Source: Streptomyces sp. BHT-5-2 (GTDB taxonomy: Bacteria; Actinomycetota; Actinomycetes; Streptomycetales; Streptomycetaceae). Taken from it: a stretch of 64,000 nucleotides of DNA. This document shows positions 11,639 through 21,500 of the stretch, in pieces. Location of the stretch: NCBI RefSeq assembly GCF_019774615.1, contig NZ_CP081496.1, positions 1,302,001-1,366,000 of the forward strand. Reading direction: 5' to 3'. The notes beneath the pieces were generated by a model. That model had not been told where the DNA came from and did no database searches. It saw only the letters and a program-made list of their open reading frames with translations. A program made the translations under genes and the position numbers. Every line of letters starts with the position of its first letter. Within the stretch, counting starts at the first letter, position 1.

Positions 11639-12043
11639 ATGGCCCACGACCTGAGCGCGCTGTCCCCCGAGTACCTCGCCTTCTGGGGCGAGTACCAGAT
11701 GCCGACCCTCACGACGCTGCGGGCGAACGGCACCCCGCACGTCGTCCCGGTCGGCGTGACCTACGACGCCGGGCAGCGGATCGCGCGGATCATCACGCGC
11801 AAGGACAGCACCAAGGTCAGGAACATCCTCGCGGCCGGCGCCGACGGGGCGCGGGTGGCGGTCTGCCAGGTGGACCGCGGCCGCTGGGCGACCCTGGAGG
11901 GCGTCGCCCGAGTGCGGACGGACGCGGTGACGGTGGCCGACGCGGTGCGCCGGTACGCCGAGCGGTACGGCCGGACCCCGGAGCCCAACCCCGACCGCGT
12001 CATGATCGAGATCGCGGTGACCAGGGCGCTCGGCCGGGCCTGA
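11639..12043 (+). CDS. PPOX-class F420/flavin-dependent oxidoreductase
   Basis: 134-residue split-barrel protein of the pyridoxamine 5'-phosphate oxidase-like fold. MPTLTTLRANGTPHVVPVGVTYDAG is the typical first strand pair, followed by KDSTKVRNILAAG and VCQVDRGRWATLEGVARV, the cofactor-binding strands of the F420-dependent TIGR-type subgroup. Such proteins bind F420 or FMN as dimers and reduce varied substrates; the substrate here is unknown. It starts at ATG 11639, 45 bases after the Uma2 gene on the same strand, so may be co-transcribed with it. Confidence 0.8.
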   Translation: MAHDLSALSPEYLAFWGEYQMPTLTTLRANGTPHVVPVGVTYDAGQRIARIITRKDSTKVRNILAAGADGARVAVCQVDRGRWATLEGVARVRTDAVTVADAVRRYAERYGRTPEPNPDRVMIEIAVTRALGRA

Positions 12044-12204
12044 GGCCGCCCGCGGCCAGGTCCGGACCTGGCCGAAACCGGACGCCATGGATCCGCCGCC
12101 GCGCGCCCACCTGGTACTCAGGAACGACAGGAACCGAACACCTCCGTGCAACGATGAGCGGCAACGGACCTGTCCCGGGCAAAAAGACGGCAGCTGGAGG
12201 CCGC

Positions 12205-12453
12205 ATGGCGTCGGCATTGGGCAGCACCACCACGACCGTTCCGCGCCGCCGCCCCCGCAGGCGAACGGTCCGCCCCCGGCCGTCCGCGGAGAACTGCCCC
12301 CGGTGCGGCGGCCAGTTGGCCGTGAACCAGGACGGCTGGAAGATCTGCCACGCCTGCGGATATGCATCGCCGCCCGGCGTCGCCCCTCCACCCCGGGCCC
12401 CCGGCGGGGGTATCGTCGCCCCCACAGTCGCCACGCCCCGGAGGGCACGATGA
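12205..12453 (+). CDS. Small zinc-ribbon protein
   Basis: 82 residues. A basic N-terminus rich in Arg and Pro is followed by CPRCGG...CHACG (about residues 31-53), two CxxC knuckles spaced for a rubredoxin-like zinc ribbon, then a Pro/Gly tail. The start is ATG 12205 with a good GGAGG five bases upstream; the larger open frame upstream has no such signal. Its TGA overlaps the ATG of the next gene (ATGA at 12450-12453), so the pair is probably translationally coupled. The function is unknown; a nucleic-acid or protein docking role fits a zinc ribbon with a basic arm, but this is inference. Confidence 0.6.
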   Translation: MASALGSTTTTVPRRRPRRRTVRPRPSAENCPRCGGQLAVNQDGWKICHACGYASPPGVAPPPRAPGGGIVAPTVATPRRAR

Positions 12454-12854
12454 ACTCGGTCCGAGTGACGGCGATCGCCTGCCTGATGCCGCTGTCCGAG
12501 CTGGACGAGGATCCGTTCCTGGTCGACGACCGCAGCCAGCACGCCATGTGCAAACAGTGGGCGGCGGCCCGTGACTACCGCCTGACCTGCCAGCTCAGCC
12601 TGCACCAGCTGCGCGCCGACCACGGCGCACTGTGGCGCGACGTCGAAGAGGGCCTGGTCGACGTGTTCGTCACGCCCAACCGGCGGGCGCTGGAGTACGC
12701 CATCGACGGCGCCGAGGAGTTCGGCGCGCGGTGCGCGGCGGCGGGGGTCCGGCTGGAGACCGCCGACCTGGACGAGCCGGTCTACACCCTGGCGATGAAG
12801 TCGCATGTGCACCGGCGGCTGTCGATGCCGACGGCGGGGTACAACGGCTGCTGA
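12450..12854 (+). CDS. Hypothetical protein with a degenerate serine-recombinase-like fold
   Basis: 134 residues (MNSVRVTAIACLM...). By eye, the order of segments follows the resolvase N-terminal domain. The strand RVTAIACLM stands where resolvases have R-x-A-x-Y-x-R-x-S; DDRSQHAMCKQWAAARDYRL corresponds to the D-Q-S-x-x-x-Q...A-x-x-x-G-W segment; LWRDVEEGLVDVFVTPNRRAL corresponds to the L-x-D-x-x-x-G-x-x-D-x-V-V-V segment; and AAAGVRLETADLD matches the next strand. The catalytic serine and neighbouring arginine are missing, and there is no DNA-binding domain, so it is not an active recombinase. It is coupled to the zinc-ribbon gene upstream and convergent with hspR. Confidence 0.6.
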   Translation: MNSVRVTAIACLMPLSELDEDPFLVDDRSQHAMCKQWAAARDYRLTCQLSLHQLRADHGALWRDVEEGLVDVFVTPNRRALEYAIDGAEEFGARCAAAGVRLETADLDEPVYTLAMKSHVHRRLSMPTAGYNGC

Positions 12855-12868
12855 CCGCCGGCGGCATG

Positions 12869-12909
12869 GCGAAGGGCCGGGGTGGGCACACCACCCCGGC
12901 CCTTCGCCA
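12869..12909. terminator. Bidirectional terminator at the hspR 3' end
   Basis: Perfect 18-base arms (12869-12886 and 12892-12909) around a 5-base loop lie between the plus-strand resolvase-like gene and the minus-strand hspR stop, serving both convergent units. Confidence 0.85.
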
Positions 12910-12923
12910 CGTCGCAGGCGGCC

Positions 12924-13379
12924 TCACTCGGAGGGCCGCTTGGGCCGCCAGACCACCAGCGCACTGGTCTGCTGCACGTCCTGATACGGCACCAGATCGC
13001 GGCGGTAGGAGGCGTGCACCGCCGCCTCCCGCTGCCGCATCGCGCTGGCCGCACCCTCCAGGGCGCCCTGGAGCTCGGCGACCCGCTGCTGGAGGGCCGC
13101 GACCTGGTTCTCCAGCTCGATGATGCGCTTGATGCCGGCGAGGTTGATGCCCTCCTCCTGCGACAACTGCTGCACGGTACGCAGCAGTTCGATGTCGCGG
13201 GCGGAGTAGCGGCGGCCCCGCCCGGCCGTGCGGTCGGGCGAGACCAGGCCCAGACGGTCGTACTGCCGCAGGGTCTGCGGGTGCAGGCCGGAGAGCTGGG
13301 CCGCGACGGAGATGACGTACACCGGCGATTCGTCGGTCAGTTCATAGGGGTTACGACGCTGCCCGCCCCGGCTGTCCAT
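12924..13379 (-). CDS. hspR: Heat-shock repressor HspR (MerR family)
   Basis: 151-residue MerR-family winged-helix protein. Residues about 19-85 hold the HTH and wing (VYVISVAAQLSGLHPQTLRQYDRLGLVSPDR, then GRRYSARDIELLRTVQQLSQEEGINLAGIKRI), followed by a coiled-coil dimerisation helix (LENQVAALQQRVAELQGALEG). In Streptomyces HspR binds HAIR elements using DnaK as co-repressor and switches off dnaK, clpB and lon. It is the last gene of the dnaK operon, starting 2 bases after the dnaJ stop, which closes an autoregulatory loop; HAIR sites are present upstream of dnaK and clpB in this window. Confidence 0.95.
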   Translation of the reverse strand: MDSRGGQRRNPYELTDESPVYVISVAAQLSGLHPQTLRQYDRLGLVSPDRTAGRGRRYSARDIELLRTVQQLSQEEGINLAGIKRIIELENQVAALQQRVAELQGALEGAASAMRQREAAVHASYRRDLVPYQDVQQTSALVVWRPKRPSE

Positions 13380-13380
13380 C

Positions 13381-14556
13381 TCATGCTCCCTTCGCGGCCT
13401 GGAACAGCTCCGCCCGCGGGTCGGGGCCCACGGTCGCCTCGCGATAGGACTCCAGCGCTTCCTTCGCCTTGTCGCCGAGGTCCTTGGGAACGACGACCTC
13501 TATGGTGACCAGCAGATCACCGCGGGTGCCGTCCTTGCGGGCCGCGCCCTTGCCGCGGGCCCGCATCGTGCGTCCGTTGGGCGTGCCGGCCGGCAGCTTC
13601 AGCGTGACCGGCGGACCGCCCAGCGTCGGCACCTTGATCTCGCCGCCCAGCGCGGCCTCCGGGAAGGTGACCGGCACCGTGACGGTGAGGTTGTCTCCCT
13701 TGCGCCCGAAGACCGGGTGGGCGTCCACATGGACGACCACGTACAGATCGCCGGCCGGGCCGCCGTGCTCGCCCGGGGCACCCTTGCCGCGCAGCCGGAT
13801 GCGCTGCCCGTCCGAGACGCCCGCGGGGATGCGGACCTGCATCGTGCGGGAGCTGGACGCGCGCCCGCTGCCCTTGCAGACCTCGCAGGGCTCCTGGGCG
13901 ATCAGGCCGCGGCCCTTGCAGTCGGCGCACGGGTCGGTGAGCGAGAAGCCGCCGCCCGCGCCCCGGCTGACCTGGCCGGTGCCGACACAGGTCGGGCAGA
14001 CCCGAGGCGTACCGTTTTTGTCGCCGGTGCCGGAGCACGCCTTGCAGGGCGCCTGGCTGGACATCCGCAGCGGGACCGTGGCCCCGTCGACCGCCTCGGT
14101 GAAGCTGAGCGTCACCTCGGACTCGATGTCCTGGCCGCGGCGCGGCTGCGTACGGGTGCCGGTGCCGCCGCCGCGGTTGAACAGGCCGCCGAAGACGTCC
14201 CCGAGCCCGCCGCCGAAGCCGCCGGCGCCGCCGCCCTGACCGGACGAGCCCCCGAAGAGGTCGCCCAGGTCGAAGTTGAAGCTCCCGCCCCCGCCGGGGC
14301 CGGCCCGGAAGCCGCCGTTGCCGAACAGCGCCCGGGCCTCGTCGTACTCCTTGCGGCGCTTGGCGTCGCCGAGCACGTCGTTGGCCTCGGAGATCTCCTT
14401 GAAACGCTCCTCGGCCTTGGCGTCGCCCTTGTTGGCGTCGGGGTGGTTCTCCCGGGCCAACTTGCGGTACGCCTTCTTGATCTCCGCCTCGGTGGCGTCC
14501 TTGGGGACGCCGAGGACCTTGTAGTAGTCCTTCTCGACGAAGTCCTTGGTGCTCAT
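13381..14556 (-). CDS. dnaJ: Co-chaperone DnaJ (type I Hsp40)
   Basis: 391 residues. J domain at about 9-72 with the HPD tripeptide (ENHPDANKG) that stimulates DnaK ATPase; Gly/Phe-rich stretch at about 80-135; zinc-binding cysteine-rich domain with four CxxCxGxG-type repeats (CKACSGTG, CPTCVGTG, CADCKGRG, CEVCKGSG) at about 168-235; then the two beta-barrel substrate domains. This full set defines type I DnaJ. It is cotranscribed with grpE upstream and hspR downstream; the arrangement dnaK-grpE-dnaJ-hspR is the standard streptomycete heat-shock operon. Confidence 0.96.
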   Translation of the reverse strand: MSTKDFVEKDYYKVLGVPKDATEAEIKKAYRKLARENHPDANKGDAKAEERFKEISEANDVLGDAKRRKEYDEARALFGNGGFRAGPGGGGSFNFDLGDLFGGSSGQGGGAGGFGGGLGDVFGGLFNRGGGTGTRTQPRRGQDIESEVTLSFTEAVDGATVPLRMSSQAPCKACSGTGDKNGTPRVCPTCVGTGQVSRGAGGGFSLTDPCADCKGRGLIAQEPCEVCKGSGRASSSRTMQVRIPAGVSDGQRIRLRGKGAPGEHGGPAGDLYVVVHVDAHPVFGRKGDNLTVTVPVTFPEAALGGEIKVPTLGGPPVTLKLPAGTPNGRTMRARGKGAARKDGTRGDLLVTIEVVVPKDLGDKAKEALESYREATVGPDPRAELFQAAKGA

Positions 14557-14601
14557 CCCCGACGTCCCTCCTTCCGGGCGGTTCCCATGTCGGCCCGTGC
14601 G

Positions 14602-15284
14602 TCAGCCCTCGTCCGGGCCACCGTTCTCCTTGTCCGCGGCCTTGGCACCCTTGGCTCCCTTACCGCCCTTGGCACCCTTGCCCTCCTCGTCGGAGGCGGA
14701 CTTGGCGCCCTGTGCGCCCGGCTGCGGCTCGGCGACCGCGACCCGCGCGGGGCGGATCGTGCGCTCACCGATGCGATACCCGGGCTGCAGGACGGCGACG
14801 CATGTCGTCTCCGTGACGTCCGGCGCGTACGAGTGCATCAGCGCTTCGTGGATCGTCGGGTCGAAGGGCTCGCCCTCCTTGCCGAACTGCTGCAGGCCGA
14901 GCTTGGCGACCACGGTCTCCAGCGACTCCCCGACCGACTTGAAGCCGCCGACCAGTTCGCCGTGCTCCCGGGCCCGGCCGATGTCGTCGAGCACCGGCAG
15001 CAGCTCGGAGAGCAGGTTGGCGACCGCGATCTCCTTGACCGTCACGCGGTCGCGCTCCACCCGGCGGCGGTAGTTCTGGTACTCCGCCTGGAGCCGCTGG
15101 AGGTCGGCGGTGCGCTCGTTGAGCGCGGTGCGCACCTGGTCCAGCTGAGCCTGGAGCGCTACGTCGTGGACGTCCCCGGCCGGGGCCGAGCCCGCCTTGT
15201 CGGCGGACTCGGCCCGTGCCGCGTCTTCGGGAGCGGCATCGGAAGGGACGTCGGGCTTCTCCTCGAAGCCCGGGGTCTCCTCCG

Positions 15285-15288
<4 letters not shown>
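14602..15288 (-). CDS. grpE: Nucleotide exchange factor GrpE
   Basis: 228 residues. It drives ADP release from DnaK. The product shows an acidic N-terminus, a long coiled coil (about 50-100: [32 protein letters not shown]), the [15 protein letters not shown] segment and the C-terminal beta domain ([29 protein letters not shown]) typical of GrpE, followed by a Lys/Gly/Ala-rich tail with repeated KGAKG units that is longer than in most GrpE proteins. GTG start at 15288; its GTGA overlaps the dnaK stop by 4 bases, indicating translational coupling. Confidence 0.95.
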
Positions 15289-17165
<1,877 letters not shown>

Positions 17166-17183
17166 TTCGATTCCTCCAGCTGA

Positions 17184-17204
17184 CTTGAGTGGAACAGGCT
17201 CAAG
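17184..17204. promoter_or_regulatory. HAIR element 1 upstream of dnaK
   Basis: CTTGAGT-N7-GCTCAAG, 19-39 bases upstream of the dnaK ATG. It differs by one base from the perfect HspR inverted repeat. Confidence 0.92.
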
Positions 17205-17235
17205 GGTGCAGCACCGATCCCGACCTGTCAACAGA

Positions 17236-17256
17236 CCTGAGTGGGGTGCGCTCAAC
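17236..17256. promoter_or_regulatory. HAIR element 2 upstream of dnaK
   Basis: CCTGAGT-N7-GCTCAAC, a weaker repeat 31 bases beyond the first. Multiple HAIR repeats upstream of dnaK are established in Streptomyces; the two found here fit that arrangement. Confidence 0.8.
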
Positions 17257-17499
17257 TTTTATGTCGCCCTTATCGTCACCGGCCCGTTCCGGAGGACGCC
17301 GCGACCGGTCGGACGGTTGCCCGCGCGACACAGATCACCGGCCGGGCGGCTACAAGGGGCCCGGAATACTGGGTAACCTCAGCCGCAGACCTGAAAAGTT
17401 ACTGCTTAGTAGTTCCGCTCGGATCCTCGCGGCCCGGCCGTCCCGATCGCGCGGATCCCCGAAGTTTTCGCCCGCTCTCGCAGGTTCGAGGAGCCACCC
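17257..17499. promoter_or_regulatory. Divergent dnaK / Fe-S protein promoter region
   Basis: About 240 bases without a gene separate the dnaK HAIR elements from the divergent Fe-S oxidoreductase gene. It must hold both promoters. I could not assign -35/-10 boxes with confidence. Confidence 0.5.
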
Positions 17500-19782
17500 A
17501 TGCAACTCGCCGCGATCATCGTGTCGCTGGTCCTAATCGCGGTCGGCGTCGCGCTGTTCGGCCGTGCCATCCTGCAGATCTACCGCCACATGCGGCTCGG
17601 CCAGCCGGTGCCCGCCGGCACCCGCACCGACGACCCCGCACGGCGGACCGTCACGGTGGTCAAGGAGTTCCTCGGCCACACCCGGATGAACCGCTGGGGC
17701 ATCGTCGGCGTGGCGCACTGGTTCGTGGCAGTGGGCTTCTTCTCCCTGCTGCTGACGATCGTCAACGCCATCGGGCAGCTCTTCAAGGCCGACTGGATCC
17801 TGCCGATCATCGGGGACTGGACGCCGTACAACGTCTTCGTCGAGTTCGTCGGGACGATGACGACGCTCGGCATCCTCGTCCTGATCGCCATCCGGCAGCT
17901 GTCCAAGCCCGGCAAGCCGGGCCGCAAGTCCCGCTTCGCCGGTTCCAACTTCGGCCAGGCGTACTTCGTCGAGGCCGTCATCCTCATCGTCGGCGTCTGC
18001 ATCTTCATGCTGCACGCGCTGGAGGGCGCCCAGCACCACGTCGACGGCTACGAGGCGTCCTTCTTCATCTCGTACCCGGTCGTGGCGTGGCTGAAGGGGA
18101 TGAGCGTCGGCACGCTCCAGAACCTCACCTACTTCTTCGCCGGCCTGAAGATCGCGACCTCGTTCATCTGGATGATCACGGTCGCCCTGAAGACCGACAT
18201 GGGCGTGGCCTGGCACCGCTTCCTGGCCTTCCCCAACATCTGGTTCAAGCGCGAGGCGGACGGCGACGTCGCCCTCGGCGCGCTGCAGCCGATGGTCTCG
18301 GCCGGCAAGCCGATCGACTTCGAAGACCCGGGCGAGGACGACCAGTTCGGCGTCTCCCAGATCGAGCACTTCTCGTGGAAGGGCCTGCTGGACTTCGCCA
18401 CCTGCACCGAGTGCGGCCGCTGCCAGTCGCAGTGCCCCGCCTGGAACACCGGCAAGCCGCTCTCCCCGAAGCTGCTGATCATGTCGCTGCGCGACCACGC
18501 GCACGCCAAGGCGCCGTACCTGCTCGCCGGCGGCGGCAAGACCGCCGAGGGCGACGAGAAGGCGACCGAGGAGCAGCTGGCCGAGGTGCCCGCCGCCGCT
18601 CTCGCCGAGGCCGAGCGCCCGCTGATCGGCACCCTGGAGGAGAACGGGGTCATCGACCCCGACGTCCTGTGGTCGTGCACCACCTGCGGCGCCTGCGTCG
18701 AGCAGTGCCCGGTCGACATCGAGCACGTCGACCACATCGTCGACATGCGCCGCTACCAGGTCATGATCGAGTCCGCGTTCCCGTCCGAGGCGGGCACGAT
18801 GCTCAAGAACCTGGAGAAGAAGGGCAACCCCTGGGGCCTGGCCAAGAAGCAGCGGCTGGCCTGGACCAAGGAGGTCGACTTCGAGGTCCCGGTCGTCGGC
18901 AAGGACATCGAGGACCTCACCGAGGTCGACTACCTCTACTGGGTCGGCTGCGCCGGCGCCCTCGAAGACCGCGCCAAGAAGACGACGAAGGCGTTCGCCG
19001 AACTCCTCCACATCGCGGGCGTGAAGTTCGCGATCATGGGCGGCGACGAGGCGTGCACCGGTGACTCGGCCCGCCGCCTGGGCAACGAGTTCCTCTTCCA
19101 GCAGCTCGGCCAGCAGAACGTCGAGGCGCTGAACACGGCCTTCGGCGAGACCGGCGACGACGGCGACTCCGAGGAGTCCGCGAAGAAGCCCAAGGCGTCC
19201 AAGAAGATCGTCGCCACCTGCCCGCACTGCCTGAACACCCTCGGCAACGAGTACCCGCAGCTCGGCGGCGACTACGAGGTCATCCACCACACCCAGCTGC
19301 TGCAGCACCTCGTCGACGAGGGCAGGCTCGTCCCCGTCACCCCCGTCGAGGGCATCATCACCTACCACGACCCGTGCTACCTGGGCCGCCACAACAAGAT
19401 CTACACGCCTCCGCGCGAGATCATCGGCAAGGTCCCGGGTCTGCGGAACGAGGAGATGCACCGCCACAAGGAGCGCGGCTTCTGCTGCGGCGCCGGCGGC
19501 GCCCGGATGTGGATGGAGGAGCGGATCGGCAAGCGCATCAACAACGAGCGCGTCGACGAGGCCCTTTCGCTCAACCCCGACATCGTCTCGACGGCCTGCC
19601 CGTTCTGCCTCGTGATGCTCACGGACTCCGTGAACGGCAAGAAGAACGACGGCAAGGCCAAGGAGTCCATCCAGGTCGTGGACGTCGCCCAGCTGCTGCT
19701 GGACTCCGTCAAGACACCGATGGACCCGCCGGCGGACGAGGAAGCGTCTGCGGATGCGCCGGAGCCGGCGCCGGCGCAGTAG
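17500..19782 (+). CDS. Membrane-bound (Fe-S)-binding oxidoreductase with CCG domains
   Basis: 760 residues resembling heterodisulfide-reductase-related proteins that couple a membrane b-type subunit to HdrD/GlpC-type chemistry. Residues about 1-240 hold four or five transmembrane segments with histidines suited to haem. Two 4Fe-4S motifs follow: CTECGRCQSQCP near 303 and CTTCGACVEQCP near 393. The C-terminal half has two CCG domains: CPHCLNTLGNEYP, then HDPCYLGRHNKIYTPPREI, CCGAGGARMW and CPFCLVML. Actinobacterial homologues are annotated Fe-S oxidoreductase; donor and acceptor are unknown. It is transcribed alone, divergent from dnaK. Confidence 0.88.
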   Translation: MQLAAIIVSLVLIAVGVALFGRAILQIYRHMRLGQPVPAGTRTDDPARRTVTVVKEFLGHTRMNRWGIVGVAHWFVAVGFFSLLLTIVNAIGQLFKADWILPIIGDWTPYNVFVEFVGTMTTLGILVLIAIRQLSKPGKPGRKSRFAGSNFGQAYFVEAVILIVGVCIFMLHALEGAQHHVDGYEASFFISYPVVAWLKGMSVGTLQNLTYFFAGLKIATSFIWMITVALKTDMGVAWHRFLAFPNIWFKREADGDVALGALQPMVSAGKPIDFEDPGEDDQFGVSQIEHFSWKGLLDFATCTECGRCQSQCPAWNTGKPLSPKLLIMSLRDHAHAKAPYLLAGGGKTAEGDEKATEEQLAEVPAAALAEAERPLIGTLEENGVIDPDVLWSCTTCGACVEQCPVDIEHVDHIVDMRRYQVMIESAFPSEAGTMLKNLEKKGNPWGLAKKQRLAWTKEVDFEVPVVGKDIEDLTEVDYLYWVGCAGALEDRAKKTTKAFAELLHIAGVKFAIMGGDEACTGDSARRLGNEFLFQQLGQQNVEALNTAFGETGDDGDSEESAKKPKASKKIVATCPHCLNTLGNEYPQLGGDYEVIHHTQLLQHLVDEGRLVPVTPVEGIITYHDPCYLGRHNKIYTPPREIIGKVPGLRNEEMHRHKERGFCCGAGGARMWMEERIGKRINNERVDEALSLNPDIVSTACPFCLVMLTDSVNGKKNDGKAKESIQVVDVAQLLLDSVKTPMDPPADEEASADAPEPAPAQ

Positions 19783-19810
19783 TGCCGGCGTCCCGGACGC
19801 CGTGACGGAC

Positions 19811-19845
19811 GGTCGGCCCCTCGGGGGCCGGCCGTCTTCCTTTTG
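19811..19845 (+). terminator. Rho-independent terminator of the Fe-S oxidoreductase gene
   Basis: Ten-base GC-rich arms (19811-19820 and 19824-19833) with a 3-base loop are followed by a T-rich run (gtcttcctttt), an intrinsic terminator 28 bases past the stop codon. Confidence 0.85.
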
Positions 19846-19850
19846 CGTTG

Positions 19851-20301
19851 CCGCTGCGCGGGGCTGTCGGGTGCGGTGACGGGTGGGCTACAGGCCAGTT
19901 GGGGCTGGAGGCCGGTGGGCCGGTGCAGGCCCCGGACTGATGGGTGACCGGCAGCCCCCCGATAGACGACCGTCAGACAACCACCGGGGTGCACCCCGCC
20001 CACCGTTTTCCATGACCACCCACGGGAGGGGACGGGTCGGAGGGGCAGGGGGTGTGTCCGGACGTAAAGCGCAGCAGTCCGGACACACCCCCTGCCCCGG
20101 AGGCCCGTCACCGCACCCAACAGCCCCGCGCAGCGGAACGGCAATGCCCGCGAAGCGGGCCGGAACAGCCCCCGCGCAGCGGAGGGGCCGCCAGGCGCAA
20201 AAACAGGAACCCGCACGGCGGGAAAGCCGACGACGTGGGGGGGCACACCCCCGGAGGGGGAACCCCTAGGGGATGTCACAGCATGGCTCCAAAGGAGCCA
20301 T
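19851..20301. repeat. Palindrome-rich noncoding region with nested inverted repeats
   Basis: No gene is supported in this 450-base stretch. Outer arms 19851-19883 and 20104-20136 (33 bases, one mismatch) enclose an inner perfect inverted repeat with 21-base arms at 20042-20062 and 20078-20098. Further palindromes are a 14-base perfect one at 19985-19998, a GCCCGC hairpin at 20146-20160, and an 8-base stem with an AAA loop at 20283-20301. It could be a MITE-like insertion, a structured RNA or a compact set of terminators. It separates two plus-strand genes. Confidence 0.7.
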
Positions 20302-20367
20302 CGGCTTTCCGCCGGGGCCCACCGCCCCGCGGGACCAGGTACTTTCGAAGGCGTGGCTGGATTCAGG

Positions 20368-21288
20368 ATGGGGCGCGGACGGGATGCCCGGCCCGCGCAG
20401 GACGGACAGCAGGCGGGGCCCCAGGGGCCGCACGCGTACGGGCCGCCGGCGTCGTACGGGCAACAGTCCCCGCCCCCGCAGGGTCAGTGGCAGGCGGCAC
20501 CGCGGCCGTACGGCGGGCCGGCGCCGCAGGGGCAGCCCGAGTACTTCGCCGACGGCGGCTACCAGCCCCAGGAGCCGTCGTACGCGCCCTACGACAACCG
20601 CAACAACGCCCCGGGTCACACCCAGCAGTTCAGCGTCGGCGACGCCCCGGACTCCTACGGGGCGTACGACGACCAGTACGGCGGCGACGGCCAGTACGCA
20701 CAGGGCGGCACCTACCGCGCCGGACAGACGAGCGCGCCGCCGGCCGGTCCGCGGCTGCACTGGAAGCAGCTGCTGTCCGGCATCGTGCTGCGGCCCACGC
20801 CGACGTTCTGGCAGATGCGGGACCACGCGCTGTGGGGTCCGGCGCTGATCGTCACCTTCGGCTACGGCCTGCTCGCCGTCTTCGGCTTCGACAAGGCCCG
20901 CGCGGACGTGCTCAACGCCACACTCGGCAACAGCATCCCGTGGGTGCTGATCACCGCGGTGATGTTCATCATCGGCAGCCTGATCCTGGGCGCGGTCACC
21001 CACACCATGGCCCGCCAGCTGGGCGGCGACGGTGCCTGGCAGCCGACCGTCGGCCTGTCCATGCTGGTCATGACGATCCCGGACGCGCCGCGGCTGCTCT
21101 TCGCGATGTTCCTGGGCGGCGACAGCCCGCTGGTGCAGGTCCTGGGGTGGGCCACCTGGCTCGCCACCGGCTATCTGCTGACCTCGATGGTCGGCAAGTC
21201 GCACGACCTGCCGTGGCCCAAGGCCCTGGGCGCCTCCGCGATCCAGCTGGTCGCGCTGCTGGCCCTGGTGAAGCTGGGCACGCTGTAG
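20368..21288 (+). CDS. Yip1 domain membrane protein
   Basis: 306 residues from MGRGRDARPAQDG (a GTG at 20353 would add five residues). The first 130 residues are a disordered Gln/Pro/Tyr/Gly-rich cytoplasmic region. Residues about 145-305 match the Yip1 family: HWKQLLSGIVLRPTPTFWQMRDH leads into about five transmembrane helices. Yip1 proteins in eukaryotes organise membrane traffic; in bacteria the function is unknown. It is transcribed alone after the palindromic region and ends at the large hairpin at 21322-21392. Confidence 0.8.
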   Translation: MGRGRDARPAQDGQQAGPQGPHAYGPPASYGQQSPPPQGQWQAAPRPYGGPAPQGQPEYFADGGYQPQEPSYAPYDNRNNAPGHTQQFSVGDAPDSYGAYDDQYGGDGQYAQGGTYRAGQTSAPPAGPRLHWKQLLSGIVLRPTPTFWQMRDHALWGPALIVTFGYGLLAVFGFDKARADVLNATLGNSIPWVLITAVMFIIGSLILGAVTHTMARQLGGDGAWQPTVGLSMLVMTIPDAPRLLFAMFLGGDSPLVQVLGWATWLATGYLLTSMVGKSHDLPWPKALGASAIQLVALLALVKLGTL

Positions 21289-21321
21289 CCGACGCGCGTC
21301 CGCGGCCCGGCCCACGGCAAG

Positions 21322-21392
21322 GAGGGGCCCGCTCCGGGAGTGGTGCCTGACGTACCTCGTGTACCTCAGGCACCTCCCGGGGCGGGCCCCTC
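21322..21392. terminator. Long bidirectional hairpin terminator
   Basis: Arms of about 27 bases (21322-21350 and 21366-21392, with mismatches) lie between the plus-strand Yip1 gene and the minus-strand SGNH hydrolase gene and can stop both. Confidence 0.8.
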
Positions 21393-21500
21393 GCCCGTAC
21401 GGACGGCCTTCGTCCGCGGCTCCCGCGGGCGGCTGGCGCGTACGGCTTCCCTTACGGCTTCCCTTACGGGGACGGGCCGTTCACCGCCGGCGGCAGGCGG

